Shown here: positions 25,851 to 34,257 of the stretch, in pieces
Layout of the letters: each line of letters opens with the position of its first letter
How positions within the stretch are numbered: the stretch's first letter is position 1
Source: an uncultured Bacteroidota bacterium
GTDB taxonomy: Bacteria; Bacteroidota; Bacteroidia; Flavobacteriales; Flavobacteriaceae
DNA length: 42,829 nt
Direction of reading: 5' to 3'
NCBI GenBank assembly: GCA_937136025.1
Contig: CAKZOC010000135.1
Span: 1-42,829 of the forward strand
The notes under the pieces: model-generated
Database searches by the model: none
What the model saw: only the letters and a program-made list of their open reading frames with translations
What the model was told of the DNA's origin: nothing
Made by a program: the position numbers and the translations under genes

Positions 25851-26936
25851 TTAAATAAAATCCGGTCCAAAAGTGTCTTTCACTCTGGATACCCATTGTT
25901 TAATTTCCTGTTCTTTTTCTTTTGGGAGAACCAAAAGTGCTTTGTCAGTATCGACCACAATATAGTCCTTCAGACCTTCCAAAACTCCAATTTTACCCTC
26001 TGGCAGACGCACCATGAGTCCCTCACAGTCCCTGGTGAGCACACGGCTTCCCGCACCAGCGTTTTCAGAAGCGTCCTTCGGGAGTTTATCGTAAAGTGAA
26101 CCCCACGTACCGAGGTCATTCCAGTCAAATCCTGCAGGTAAGACGTAAACGGAATCGGACCTCTCCAAAATGGCGTAATCTATCGAAATATTGGCGGCAT
26201 GGGGATAGTTCTCCGCAATAAATCCTTCTTCTTCCCGGGTGTTGTATACCGCGGTTCCCTTTTCAAAAAGGGCATACTCTTTCGGTTGATACGCTTTAAA
26301 TGCCTCGATGATCGCCGATGCACTCCACATAAATATCCCGGCATTCCAGAGAAAATTCCCCTGATTCAGAAAGTGCTTTGCGGTAGCGTAGTCGGGTTTT
26401 TCCCGAAACTGTTGCACTTTTTTTACTCCCGGTTTGGATTTTTCCTGTGCATCGAATTCAATATATCCAAACCCGGTATTTGGAAATGACGGAGCGATAC
26501 CCAGGGTACAAAGCACCGGGGCCTCTGAGCACTTTTCGAAACAATGGACCACGTCATCTTCAAACGCCTGTTCATCTTCTATCCAATGGTCGCTGGGAGC
26601 CACCACGATAAGGGCCTCCGGATTCATTTTCCGGATTTTCAGAGCGGCATAGAGAATACATGGAGCCGTATTTCTCATGGCGGGTTCAGCCACTACCTGG
26701 GACGCTTCAATCCCCGGCAACTGTTCCATCACCAGTGTGGTGTACCGCTCGTTGGTCAGGATTAAAATGTTTTCAGCAGGTATGAAGCGAGAGAGCCGCC
26801 CGAAGGTTTTCTGAAGCAGGGAAACGCCTGCCCCCAACATGTCGTGAAACTGCTTGGGGTATTCCGTGGTACTTACAGGCCAAAAGCGGGATCCAACCCC
26901 ACCAGCCATCAATATTGCGTAGTAATTTGAATTCAA
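25851..26936 (-). CDS. manC: Mannose-1-phosphate guanylyltransferase
   Basis: This enzyme makes GDP-mannose from mannose-1-phosphate and GTP for capsule, LPS or other glycans. Visible are the nucleotidyltransferase loop MAGGVGSRFWPVS (residues 10-22), VVAPSDHWIEDE, GFGYIEFD, FLWNAGIFMW and FDWNDLGTWGSL, all typical of the family without the phosphomannose isomerase extension (361 residues). The track's longer start (27035) would overlap the SprT gene by about 70 bases. The TTG at 26936 yields MNSNYYAILMAGG, the usual N-terminus of the family and a 25-base gap, so I chose it. The downstream neighbour DUF389 is 7 bases away. Confidence 0.93.
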   Translation of the reverse strand: MNSNYYAILMAGGVGSRFWPVSTTEYPKQFHDMLGAGVSLLQKTFGRLSRFIPAENILILTNERYTTLVMEQLPGIEASQVVAEPAMRNTAPCILYAALKIRKMNPEALIVVAPSDHWIEDEQAFEDDVVHCFEKCSEAPVLCTLGIAPSFPNTGFGYIEFDAQEKSKPGVKKVQQFREKPDYATAKHFLNQGNFLWNAGIFMWSASAIIEAFKAYQPKEYALFEKGTAVYNTREEEGFIAENYPHAANISIDYAILERSDSVYVLPAGFDWNDLGTWGSLYDKLPKDASENAGAGSRVLTRDCEGLMVRLPEGKIGVLEGLKDYIVVDTDKALLVLPKEKEQEIKQWVSRVKDTFGPDFI

Positions 26937-26961
26937 AATAGTTTCTTTAAAATTTGTGAAA

Positions 26962-27567
26962 TCAGGATTTGGCCAGCCATTCCACCTCTGCCTGAGGTTG
27001 AAAAAGATACAATTTTCCACTTGCAACCTCAACACATTGGTATCGTTTTATTTTCTTGGGACCCCGGCGAAAAATACGACCATTATACATGCGAAACAGA
27101 CTGCCTTCCGGGATTTCAAAAACGTAGTGTTTATCCCGGTCTTCCAAATCGTATTCCCTAAGGGCCAGGGAAAGCACAGAATCCGTACTGCTGCTCGCCT
27201 TTGGGTTCTTAAAATGCCGGGCGAGCAGGGGAAGAAGCTGATTGGGAAAAACTTCAGGTCTTAAAAAAGGGAGCATCATCTGCTGAAAAGTGTATTTCCA
27301 TTCTTTCCCATGGGGTTTTATCCGCCTTCCATACGTCTCAAAAGCCACCAAATGGGCAAATTCGTGGATGAGGGTTATCAGAAAACGATACTTATTAGAC
27401 ATGGAATTCACGGTAATCATATGCCCGCCCCCGGGAAGCATCCGATAATCTCCATGACGGGTAACCCGCTGATTGACGATTTTTAAATGAATGCCATACT
27501 TTTTAATAAGTTCCAGACAGGGTCCGATGGCCCGTTCCGGAATATAGCGCTCCAACACCTTTTCCAT
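26962..27567 (-). CDS. SprT-like zinc metalloprotease-domain protein
   Basis: A 201-residue protein with the metal motif HEFAH (His68, Glu69, His72) in LITLIHEFAHLVAFETYG and a downstream HGKEW that supplies the third ligand, as in the SprT/SPRTN group. The C-terminal segment YEFEIPEGSLFRM-like (HYVFEIPEGSLFRMYNGRIFRRGPKKIKRYQCVEV) fits the small zinc-ribbon-like tail of SprT, although here it lacks a clear cysteine pair. Eukaryotic relatives degrade DNA-protein crosslinks; the bacterial role is not well known. It sits directly upstream of manC on the same strand. Confidence 0.85.
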   Translation of the reverse strand: MEKVLERYIPERAIGPCLELIKKYGIHLKIVNQRVTRHGDYRMLPGGGHMITVNSMSNKYRFLITLIHEFAHLVAFETYGRRIKPHGKEWKYTFQQMMLPFLRPEVFPNQLLPLLARHFKNPKASSSTDSVLSLALREYDLEDRDKHYVFEIPEGSLFRMYNGRIFRRGPKKIKRYQCVEVASGKLYLFQPQAEVEWLAKS

Positions 27568-27572
27568 TGAGG

Positions 27573-27580
27573 TAAAGTTA
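27573..27580 (-). promoter_or_regulatory. Candidate -7 element before the SprT-like gene
   Basis: On the minus strand TAACTTTA (one base off TAnnTTTG) lies directly upstream of the ATG at 27567, which would give an almost leaderless mRNA. No clear -33 box. Confidence 0.25.
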
Positions 27581-27623
27581 GAAAAATAACGCGTGTATTT
27601 GCCTTTGCTTAAAGTGCCCGGGC

Positions 27624-28304
27624 TCAGGGCGTAGAATTACTCACAGGTAGAATTTTTCCATTGTAAAAGGCATGTCCGGTGAGTGCAAAATGTCCTATAT
27701 ACGCAGCCATTTCCCCCGCGCTTAAAGGCGCCTGATATCCTGGAAATGCAGCCTCGAGCATTTCGGTTTGCACCGCTCCCAGCGCCAGGACATTAAACGA
27801 AGGCCCGGTGGCTTTATACTCTTCTGCCAAGAGCTCTACAAGAGTAATGACGGCTCCTTTACTCGAACTGTAGGCAGCCAGACCCGGAAACTTGGCACTC
27901 CCCTGTACACCCCCCATAGAACTTATGGTAAGCACATGGCCGTCTGTTTCCATGAACGGGATAAGGGCGCGGGTCAGTTCGGCCACCCCAAAGACATTGA
28001 CCTCGTAAACAGCTCTGAAGTCTGCAACTGTTGAATCCGTAAACGGACGATTTAACAACACTCCGGCATTGTGAATCAGCACATCGGCTGTTCCCCATTC
28101 CGATTGTACCCAATGTGCGGCCTTTTCAATATGGGCAGCATCCGTAATATCGAAGCCCCAGGTGGTTACCCCGGGTAAGCCCAGTCCTAAAACCGGGGTT
28201 TCATTTCGGGACAATGCCAGTACCTGATGACCCGCTGCGGCCAGCTGGGTCACCAACTCAAAACCAATACCCCGGCTTGTACCTGTTATAATAATCTTCG
28301 ACAT
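27624..28304 (-). CDS. SDR-family oxidoreductase
   Basis: A 226-residue classical short-chain dehydrogenase/reductase: cofactor loop GTSRGIGFELV, NNAG equivalent HNAGVLLNRP, catalytic Ser in TISSMGG and the intact YSSSK (Tyr-x3-Lys) motif. Unlike the SDR at 7588, all catalytic residues are present. The substrate is unknown. It follows the M28 peptidase gene by two bases and may be co-transcribed with it. Confidence 0.88.
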   Translation of the reverse strand: MSKIIITGTSRGIGFELVTQLAAAGHQVLALSRNETPVLGLGLPGVTTWGFDITDAAHIEKAAHWVQSEWGTADVLIHNAGVLLNRPFTDSTVADFRAVYEVNVFGVAELTRALIPFMETDGHVLTISSMGGVQGSAKFPGLAAYSSSKGAVITLVELLAEEYKATGPSFNVLALGAVQTEMLEAAFPGYQAPLSAGEMAAYIGHFALTGHAFYNGKILPVSNSTP

Positions 28305-28306
28305 GC

Positions 28307-29281
28307 CTAGTTTAGTTTGATCTCTTCATTCTCCGCGTTGGCGATACCCTGAATGACAGGGATCATCCGACTGACCACTTCCGAGAGATGCTCATAATCC
28401 ATTCGGGATGCCTCATCTCCGGGTTGGTGGTAGTAGTTGTAATTCTCAAAGTCAAAAGATGAAAAAGTATGGGAGGGTACGCCAAAAATTTCCCAGAAGG
28501 CGTAATTATCTGAGCGTTGAAACAGGTTAAACGCTTCGGCCTTCGGTAAAAAACCGATCAGATCTGAACCCCCGTAGGCATTGGAAATAGCAGCGAGATT
28601 GGATTTTTCATACCCGGTGAGATAGAGGAGGTAGTCCTTGCCCTGCATGGGGACCCCCGTCATCTCAAAGTTGAGCATGGCATAGAGGTTTATCCCGGAA
28701 TCCTTTAGAACGGTCGCCAGATGTTTTGACCCCAATAACCCCTTTTCCTCTGCACTGAAAAACGCAAAAATCAAACTTCGTTTCGAAGCCTTTTGTTTTC
28801 CAAAAAAACGCGCCAATTCCAGTACCGTAGAAGTTCCGGAGGCATTATCATTCGCCCCGTTGGCAATCTCATCCCCATCCTTGGGGGGAACAATACCGAT
28901 ATGATCAAAATGGGCCCCGATAAGGATGTACTCCTCTTTCAGAAGGGGATCAGATCCTTCAATAACTCCGACCACGTTGTAAGCCAGGGCACTCGAATTG
29001 GAAAGGGTGTCCCGAAAACCGCTAAAAAAGGGAGCTATCCCATAAGCTTCAAATTCATCTTCCAGGAATTCCGCGGCCTTCTCAATACCCTCAGATCCGG
29101 TATCCCGGCCTTTGAGTTCGTCTGAGGACAGGTACGTCACCACCTCGTTCATTTTCTTGGCGCTGGGCACGCTCCCGCAGGAACTCAGCAACAACCCGAA
29201 CGACGAGAACAGGCATACAATCTTGAGCTTGTGCTTCAGAAAAACAGTCCTGTTCAAACCGGAAAGGATAGCGTTGAGCAT
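28307..29281 (-). CDS. M28-family zinc aminopeptidase lipoprotein
   Basis: A 324-residue exported peptidase. The N-terminus has a hydrophobic segment ending in a lipobox LLLSSC, preceded by an unusually long basic stretch (MLNAILSGLNRTVFLKHKLKIVC), so the true start could lie further in. Zinc ligands of the M28 family are visible in order: IGAHFDHIG, NGANDNASGTST, AFFSAEEKGLLGSKH and YYHQPGDEAS. The enzyme should remove N-terminal residues from peptides outside the cytoplasm. Its start shares one base with the E2 stop (TGATG), which indicates translational coupling with the PDH operon. Confidence 0.9.
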   Translation of the reverse strand: MLNAILSGLNRTVFLKHKLKIVCLFSSFGLLLSSCGSVPSAKKMNEVVTYLSSDELKGRDTGSEGIEKAAEFLEDEFEAYGIAPFFSGFRDTLSNSSALAYNVVGVIEGSDPLLKEEYILIGAHFDHIGIVPPKDGDEIANGANDNASGTSTVLELARFFGKQKASKRSLIFAFFSAEEKGLLGSKHLATVLKDSGINLYAMLNFEMTGVPMQGKDYLLYLTGYEKSNLAAISNAYGGSDLIGFLPKAEAFNLFQRSDNYAFWEIFGVPSHTFSSFDFENYNYYHQPGDEASRMDYEHLSEVVSRMIPVIQGIANAENEEIKLN

Positions 29282-30924
29282 CAGGCCAGCATGGTTACAG
29301 GGTGTTCCAGATACGCCCTCAGCGTCTGCAGGAACTGAGACCCGGTAGCCCCATCAACCGTGCGGTGATCGCAAGCCAGGGTGACCTTCATCGTATGTCC
29401 TACTTTTATTTCTCCCTGGCGCACCACGGGTTTTTCAACAATGGCACCCACAGATAATATGGCTGAATTCGGCTGGTTGATAATAGAGGTAAATTCAAGA
29501 ATCCCGAACATTCCCAGATTCGAAACGGTAAACGTACTTCCCTCCATTTCGGCCGGGGTAATTTTTTTGATGCGGGCCCTGCCTGCAAGATCTTTAACCG
29601 CTGACCCGATCTGCGTGAGACTCATCTGATCTGCAAATTTAAGTACCGGAACCACCAGTCCTTCATCCACGGCTACCGCAACACCAATATGGATGTGCTT
29701 ATTGTATTTCATCGCTTCCGCACTCCAGGACGTATTTACCTGTGGATGCTTCCTAAGCGCCATGGCACATGCCTTGACAACCATGTCGTTGAAAGATACT
29801 TTCGTATCCGGGAGGGCATTTATACTTCCTCGAGAAGCCATAGCCTGTTCCATATCCACCTCTATCGTAAGGTAGTAATGCGGGGCCGTAAACTTGGATT
29901 CACTCAAACGCTTGGCAATCACCTTGCGCATTGTAGAGTTCTTGACTTCCTCGTAAGCCTCTTCCCCTGCAGGGATATACGAAGTGACAGGGGCCGCAGC
30001 CGCTTTGTCAGAAGCTTCAGGTTGTGCAGCGGCTGCCGGGGCCGATGCAGGAACAAAGTTCTCACTATCCCGCTTTACGATGCGGCCTGAATCCCCGGAT
30101 CCTGTAACCTGATTCAGATCAATTCCCTTTTCTTCGGCCATTTTCCGGGCGAGGGGTGAGACGAAAATCCGATCTCCATTTGCCGTTTCGGTCTGTTGAG
30201 GTTCCGAGGGAGTCTGTGGTTCATGAGTCTTGACTTCAGGCTTTGCAGGGGCGGAATCCGACGGGGTCTGCCCAGCCGAAGAAGGCGCGCTCAGCACAGC
30301 CGAAACATCGGTGCCTTCTGGCCCAATTACGGCCAGGACGGCATCCACAGGGGCAGATTCACCTTCCTGTATCCCTATATGCAGAAGGGTTCCTGTATAG
30401 AAGGATTCAAATTCCATGGTCGCCTTATCTGTTTCGATTTCAGCCAGAATATCACCTTCCTCGACACCGTCTCCCACTTTTTTCAACCAGGAGGCCACGG
30501 TGCCTTCTTCCATAGTATCGCTGAGTCGGGGCATGGTGATGATTTCAACACCTTCGGGAAGTTCATCCGAACCGGACGCAGGTGCATCCGCATCTTCCCC
30601 AGCCGATGCCGCCTGAGGTGCTTCCTCGGGAGCCGCGCCGGAAGGAGCGCTTGCCTGCCCATCGAGCAATCCTGAGATATCTTCACCCTTAGCACCAATA
30701 ATGGCGAGCAGAGCATCCACAGGAGCCCCGTCACCTTCGGCAATTCCGATATGCAGTAAGGTACCCTCGTGAAAGGATTCAAATTCCATGGTCGCCTTGT
30801 CCGTTTCAATTTCGGCAAGGATATCTCCTTCCTCAACGGTGTCCCCAACTTTTTTGAGCCATTTTGCCACGGTGCCTTCTTCCATGGTATCGCTCAGTCG
30901 GGGCATTGTGATAATCTCAGCCAT
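29281..30924 (-). CDS. pdhC: Pyruvate dehydrogenase complex E2, dihydrolipoamide acetyltransferase with two lipoyl domains
   Basis: A 547-residue E2 subunit. Two nearly identical lipoyl domains occupy residues about 1-85 and 128-212; each has the lipoylation motif ETDKATMEFESF (Lys in DKAT). Ala/Pro/Glu-rich linkers follow each, then a peripheral-subunit binding domain (FVSPLARKMAEEKGIDLNQVTGSG) and the catalytic core with the CoA site and the HxxxDG motif DHRTVDGATG (nucleophilic His). The protein accepts acetyl groups from E1 and hands them to CoA. E1-alpha lies 11 bases upstream. E1-beta and E3 are not in this window. Confidence 0.96.
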   Translation of the reverse strand: MAEIITMPRLSDTMEEGTVAKWLKKVGDTVEEGDILAEIETDKATMEFESFHEGTLLHIGIAEGDGAPVDALLAIIGAKGEDISGLLDGQASAPSGAAPEEAPQAASAGEDADAPASGSDELPEGVEIITMPRLSDTMEEGTVASWLKKVGDGVEEGDILAEIETDKATMEFESFYTGTLLHIGIQEGESAPVDAVLAVIGPEGTDVSAVLSAPSSAGQTPSDSAPAKPEVKTHEPQTPSEPQQTETANGDRIFVSPLARKMAEEKGIDLNQVTGSGDSGRIVKRDSENFVPASAPAAAAQPEASDKAAAAPVTSYIPAGEEAYEEVKNSTMRKVIAKRLSESKFTAPHYYLTIEVDMEQAMASRGSINALPDTKVSFNDMVVKACAMALRKHPQVNTSWSAEAMKYNKHIHIGVAVAVDEGLVVPVLKFADQMSLTQIGSAVKDLAGRARIKKITPAEMEGSTFTVSNLGMFGILEFTSIINQPNSAILSVGAIVEKPVVRQGEIKVGHTMKVTLACDHRTVDGATGSQFLQTLRAYLEHPVTMLA

Positions 30925-30935
30925 CTGACTTTCTG

Positions 30936-31934
30936 TTATAATTTATGTTTCAGGAATGGATAATCCTTTTGTTCGTAGACCACATCGTAGAGTTGTTCTA
31001 CGGGAGGGAAGGGAGATTCCTCTGCAAATTTCTCGCATTCCTTCACCCGTTCTTTTACGCGGGCATCTATTTCCTTCAGCTCTGCTTCCGTGGCGTATTT
31101 TTTTTCCAGGATGACCTCCTTGACCTGACTGATCGGATCGATCTTTTTATATTCCTCCACCTCATCTTTGGTTCGGTAATGCTGGGCATCCGACATAGAG
31201 TGTCCGCGATACCTGTAGGTCTTCGCCTCCAAAAAAGTAGGGCCTCCTCCACTTCGGGCCCGCTCAATAGCCTTATGCACTTCTTCCGCTACCGCCACCG
31301 GATTCATACCATCCACAGGACCGCAAGGCATTTCATACCCCAGTCCAAGTTTCCAGATATCGGTGGTGTAAGCCGTTCGGGCTACAGAAGTCCCCATGGC
31401 ATAACCGTTGTTCTCACAAATAAAAACCACCGGCAACTGCCATAACATAGCCAGGTTAAATGCCTCGTGAAGGCTACCTTGTCGCACAGCACCATCACCC
31501 ATGTAGCACAAGGTAACGGCATCTCTTCCAAAATATTTGTCCGCAAAGGCAAGGCCTGCACCTAAGGGAATTTGCCCTCCGACGATTCCGTGTCCTCCAT
31601 AAAACCTGTGTTCTTTGGAAAAGATATGCATGGAACCTCCCATTCCTTTGGAGGTTCCGGTCACTTTCCCGTAGAGCTCGGCCATCACTTTTTTGGGGTC
31701 TTCCCCCATCCCAATAGGTTGTACGTGGTTTCGGTACGCCGTGATCATCCGGTCTTTTCCGAGTTCCATAGCGTGCAGAGATCCCGCCAGAACAGCCTCC
31801 TGCCCATTGTAAAGGTGCAGGAAACCCCTAACTTTTTGCTGGATATATACCGCGGCGAGTTTGTCTTCAAACTTCCGCCAGAAAAGCATATCCTCATACC
31901 AGTTCAGGTATACCTCTTTGGTAATTTTTTTCAT
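30936..31934 (-). CDS. pdhA: Pyruvate dehydrogenase E1 component, alpha subunit
   Basis: A 332-residue thiamine diphosphate enzyme subunit. Landmarks: EKVRGFLHLYNGQEA near the N-terminus, the GHGIVGGQIPLGAGLAFA segment, the TPP-binding motif GDGAVRQGSLHEAFNLAMLWQLPVVFICENN and the phosphorylation-loop equivalent YRYRGHSMSD. The beta subunit must come from elsewhere in the genome, a common arrangement in Bacteroidota. It is the first gene of the pdhA-pdhC-M28 operon, with a promoter candidate at 32006. Confidence 0.95.
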   Translation of the reverse strand: MKKITKEVYLNWYEDMLFWRKFEDKLAAVYIQQKVRGFLHLYNGQEAVLAGSLHAMELGKDRMITAYRNHVQPIGMGEDPKKVMAELYGKVTGTSKGMGGSMHIFSKEHRFYGGHGIVGGQIPLGAGLAFADKYFGRDAVTLCYMGDGAVRQGSLHEAFNLAMLWQLPVVFICENNGYAMGTSVARTAYTTDIWKLGLGYEMPCGPVDGMNPVAVAEEVHKAIERARSGGGPTFLEAKTYRYRGHSMSDAQHYRTKDEVEEYKKIDPISQVKEVILEKKYATEAELKEIDARVKERVKECEKFAEESPFPPVEQLYDVVYEQKDYPFLKHKL

Positions 31935-32005
31935 GAAGGCCTGTTTCTTTCGTTTTTGGGGTCAGAAAACCGAGACAGACTGCCTGTTTTCCCGACGTAG
32001 AAGAG

Positions 32006-32013
32006 CAAAAATA
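32006..32013 (-). promoter_or_regulatory. Promoter candidate for the pdhA operon
   Basis: On the minus strand TATTTTTG matches TAnnTTTG exactly, with a run of T in the -33 region about 19-20 bases upstream. The predicted leader is about 65 bases. Confidence 0.5.
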
Positions 32014-32073
32014 CACATTAAATCAATTAGGAAAAAAAAATGGAACCCAAAGACTGAACCTCCTGAAAGTTAA

Positions 32074-32568
32074 TTAATATCGGGAGTTCAGATAACTCTG
32101 ATCAAAGCCTAAGGGAAGCAGGGCTGAAACCGAAGGACATTCATAAACCGATCCGTTGTCGGCCTGAAGCAGGATTCTAATCGGGCTTTCCTGACGGTGC
32201 TCATATTCCAACAGGGATTGACGGCAATTCCCGCAAGGGGCGGCCGGGATCTTCAAATGCTTGCCCGGCGACAAAGCAACAACAGCCAAAACCTCAATGA
32301 CACCCTCCGGAAAGCGGGCGCCTTTCTGAAATACAGCCACCCGTTCCGCACAGAGTCCGGAAGGGAACGAGGCATTCTCCTGATTACTTCCTATGATTAC
32401 TTCTCCCGATTCCAACAACAGGGCGGCGCCTACCCTGAAACCCGAGTAGGGTGCATATGCACTTGAAGTGGCTTCCCGTGCTTTTGATAAAAGCTCCCGA
32501 TCCCCGGGAGGCAGGGATTGTTCTCCCTCATATATGGTAAGGTCAAAACCCACATGTCGTTTCTCCAT
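32074..32568 (-). CDS. cdd: Cytidine deaminase
   Basis: Converts cytidine and deoxycytidine to the uridines in pyrimidine salvage. The zinc site is intact: CAERVAVFQKGA (first ligand Cys and the catalytic Glu) and PCGNCRQSLLEY (two further cysteines), with APYSGFRVGAAL and NQENASFPSGLCAER forming the substrate pocket. I start at ATG 32568 (MEKRHVGFDLTIYE), giving 164 residues; the track's extra 20 residues read back into the porV terminator. The gene sits downstream of porV on the same strand, separated by a terminator. Confidence 0.94.
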   Translation of the reverse strand: MEKRHVGFDLTIYEGEQSLPPGDRELLSKAREATSSAYAPYSGFRVGAALLLESGEVIIGSNQENASFPSGLCAERVAVFQKGARFPEGVIEVLAVVALSPGKHLKIPAAPCGNCRQSLLEYEHRQESPIRILLQADNGSVYECPSVSALLPLGFDQSYLNSRY

Positions 32569-32611
32569 AATTAAAGATACATTCCCCTGACCAAAAAGCA
32601 CGGCAATGCGC

Positions 32612-32641
32612 AAAAAAAAACCCGCCATGTCGCTGGCGGGT
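32612..32641 (-). terminator. Rho-independent terminator after porV
   Basis: On the minus strand ACCCGCCA/TGGCGGGT forms an 8-base-pair stem with a 6-base loop, followed by nine T. It lies 23 bases after the porV stop and would uncouple porV from cdd. Confidence 0.85.
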
Positions 32642-32663
32642 CCGAATATATGTGGATGCAGTT

Positions 32664-33806
32664 TTAGTCGTTGTAAAATTCCTGTCCGAGGTAAAAAGTG
32701 AGCGAAAACCGCAAGGTATTCTCCAGCGGGTTCCGCACCTGTGCTGTCGAGAAAAGATAGGAAAGGTCAATTTGTGCATTGTTATACCGGAATCCGGCAC
32801 CCAGGCTAAGGAACTTTCGAAAACCTTTCTCCTCACTTTCATTAAAATACCCGGCCCGGAGCATAAAAGCCTCCCGAAAGACGTATTCGGCTCCAAGAGC
32901 CCAGGTAATTTCCTTTAATTCTTCGCTAAACCCATCAGGGGCGTCCCCAAAGGATTTAAAAACTCCTTCGAACCAACCGATTTCCTGATAGATAGCGTTG
33001 TCTTCCTGGTCCAAAAACCCATTCCCATTAAAATCCTGAGGGGTTGGCACGAGTAATTTATTGAACTCTCCACGGAGGGACAGGGCGTTGTCCATGTCAA
33101 AAATAAAATCAAACCCTCCGCCTAAACCGAGATTGGTGGGAATAAAATTCTCCTGTCCTCCGGCATCGTATTGTATTTTAGGGCCCAGGTTGGAGATATT
33201 GAACCCCCAAACCCATCGGCCGTCAAAATTATCATAGGCTCGTTCCCTGCCGTAGTAGTACCCTGAAATATCCACAGAAAACGTCTTTCCGGACTGCACA
33301 GCATTACCCAGCTGGGGAATTTCCAGATTGGAACTGATAAACCGTCCCGCAACGGCCATGGAAAACTGATCGCTTAATTTCAGGGAATACGAACCGTCTA
33401 TAGATAATTCATTAGGTTTAACCAGGGTGCCGATTTCCTCAAAGGAGTTTCGCAACTCGATTTCCCCTAACGTAAAATACCGTATGGATACTGCAAAGGC
33501 ACTTTGGTCATTGATTTTATTGAAGTAACTGCCGTTAAGCAGGGCGATATCCGTAATAAGACTCTCCAAATAGGGCGTGTAGCTGATCCCAATTCCCATT
33601 TTGCGCTCCGCAAAGGCAAATTTAGCGGGGTTCCACTGCTGAGAAAAACCATCGACAGAGCTGGCCACTCCAATGTCGCCTATGGCCGAAGACCTGGCAT
33701 CTGCTGCAATCCTCAAAAAAGGTACTGCCGTCGTTATAACTCTTTCATCCTGAGCAAACCCCTTGAATGAAGCGGTGAGTAAAAGTATTACGCAAAATTT
33801 TTTCAT
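32664..33806 (-). CDS. porV: Type IX secretion system outer membrane protein PorV
   Basis: PorV (LptO) is an outer-membrane beta-barrel of the T9SS that binds cargo released from the SprA translocon and presents it to the PorU sortase. The 380-residue product has a signal peptide (MKKFCVILLLTASFKGFAQ), the start DERVITTAVPFLRIAADARSSAIGDIGVAS and FSQQWNPAKFAFAERKMGIGISYTPYLESL, highly characteristic of PorV, and a C-terminal beta-strand ending in aromatic FSLTFYLGQEFYND. DFNGNGFLDQEDNAIYQE adds a calcium-binding-like loop. The ATG at 33806 matches usual N-termini; the track's start is three residues longer. Divergent from gldJ; porU is not adjacent. Confidence 0.95.
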   Translation of the reverse strand: MKKFCVILLLTASFKGFAQDERVITTAVPFLRIAADARSSAIGDIGVASSVDGFSQQWNPAKFAFAERKMGIGISYTPYLESLITDIALLNGSYFNKINDQSAFAVSIRYFTLGEIELRNSFEEIGTLVKPNELSIDGSYSLKLSDQFSMAVAGRFISSNLEIPQLGNAVQSGKTFSVDISGYYYGRERAYDNFDGRWVWGFNISNLGPKIQYDAGGQENFIPTNLGLGGGFDFIFDMDNALSLRGEFNKLLVPTPQDFNGNGFLDQEDNAIYQEIGWFEGVFKSFGDAPDGFSEELKEITWALGAEYVFREAFMLRAGYFNESEEKGFRKFLSLGAGFRYNNAQIDLSYLFSTAQVRNPLENTLRFSLTFYLGQEFYND

Positions 33807-33828
33807 CGTAGCCATGTGCTTCTTAAAT

Positions 33829-33857
33829 AAAAAACCCTTTTTCGCAAAGGGCAGAAA
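33829..33857 (-). terminator. Terminator-like hairpin in the porV leader
   Basis: Read on the minus strand: CCCTTT, loop GCGAA, AAAGGG, then TTTTTTATTT, ending only a few bases before the porV start codon. The stem is 6 base pairs. Because it lies upstream of porV on the same strand, it could terminate an upstream transcript or act as an attenuator of porV. Confidence 0.55.
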
Positions 33858-34012
33858 CCCGAAGAATCCTGTTCCTTAAATACTCCGGTGTATTCTATGG
33901 TAACGGCAATTTTCGAAATATCTTATGTGACACTTCCCGAAACCTTCAGGGTTTTTAAGAAGTTTAAAGTTGATTTTATACCTATTATTATATAGCATCT
34001 GAAAAATGGCCA

Positions 34013-34020
34013 TAACTTTG
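34013..34020 (+). promoter_or_regulatory. Promoter candidate (-7 box) for gldJ
   Basis: TAACTTTG matches TAnnTTTG exactly in the common context ATAACTTTGCAC. The -33 element is weak. Transcription would start near 34027, leaving a leader of about 230 bases before gldJ. Confidence 0.5.
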
Positions 34021-34257
34021 CACCGTTGAATTCCCCCAACTGGCTGGTTTAAAAACCTATCCGGGCTTATACTAGATCGACGAATTACTCGTTATCTATG
34101 CACACAAGGCCGGAAACAATTCGGCTTTGGCCAATTAGAGTTTTTGTTAAAGGTGTAAAATATAATGAACTTTTACCCGTTTAATTAGCCGAATAGCATT
34201 TAAAAAACGACTGAAGGCCCTTAAAGGCCCGATCCGAAACTTAAGTCCGAAATACAG

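Larger units (their letters stand above)
33816..34257. other. 440-base non-coding divergent region between porV and gldJ
   Basis: No supported ORF is present. From left to right it holds a terminator-like hairpin on the minus strand immediately before porV, an AT-rich stretch, a strong -7 candidate for gldJ at 34013 and about 230 bases of probable gldJ leader with two short hairpin-prone segments (AAGGCCG/CGGCTTT near 34112-34134; GGCC/GGCC near 34217-34231). I saw no remnant of porU in any frame. Confidence 0.6.
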
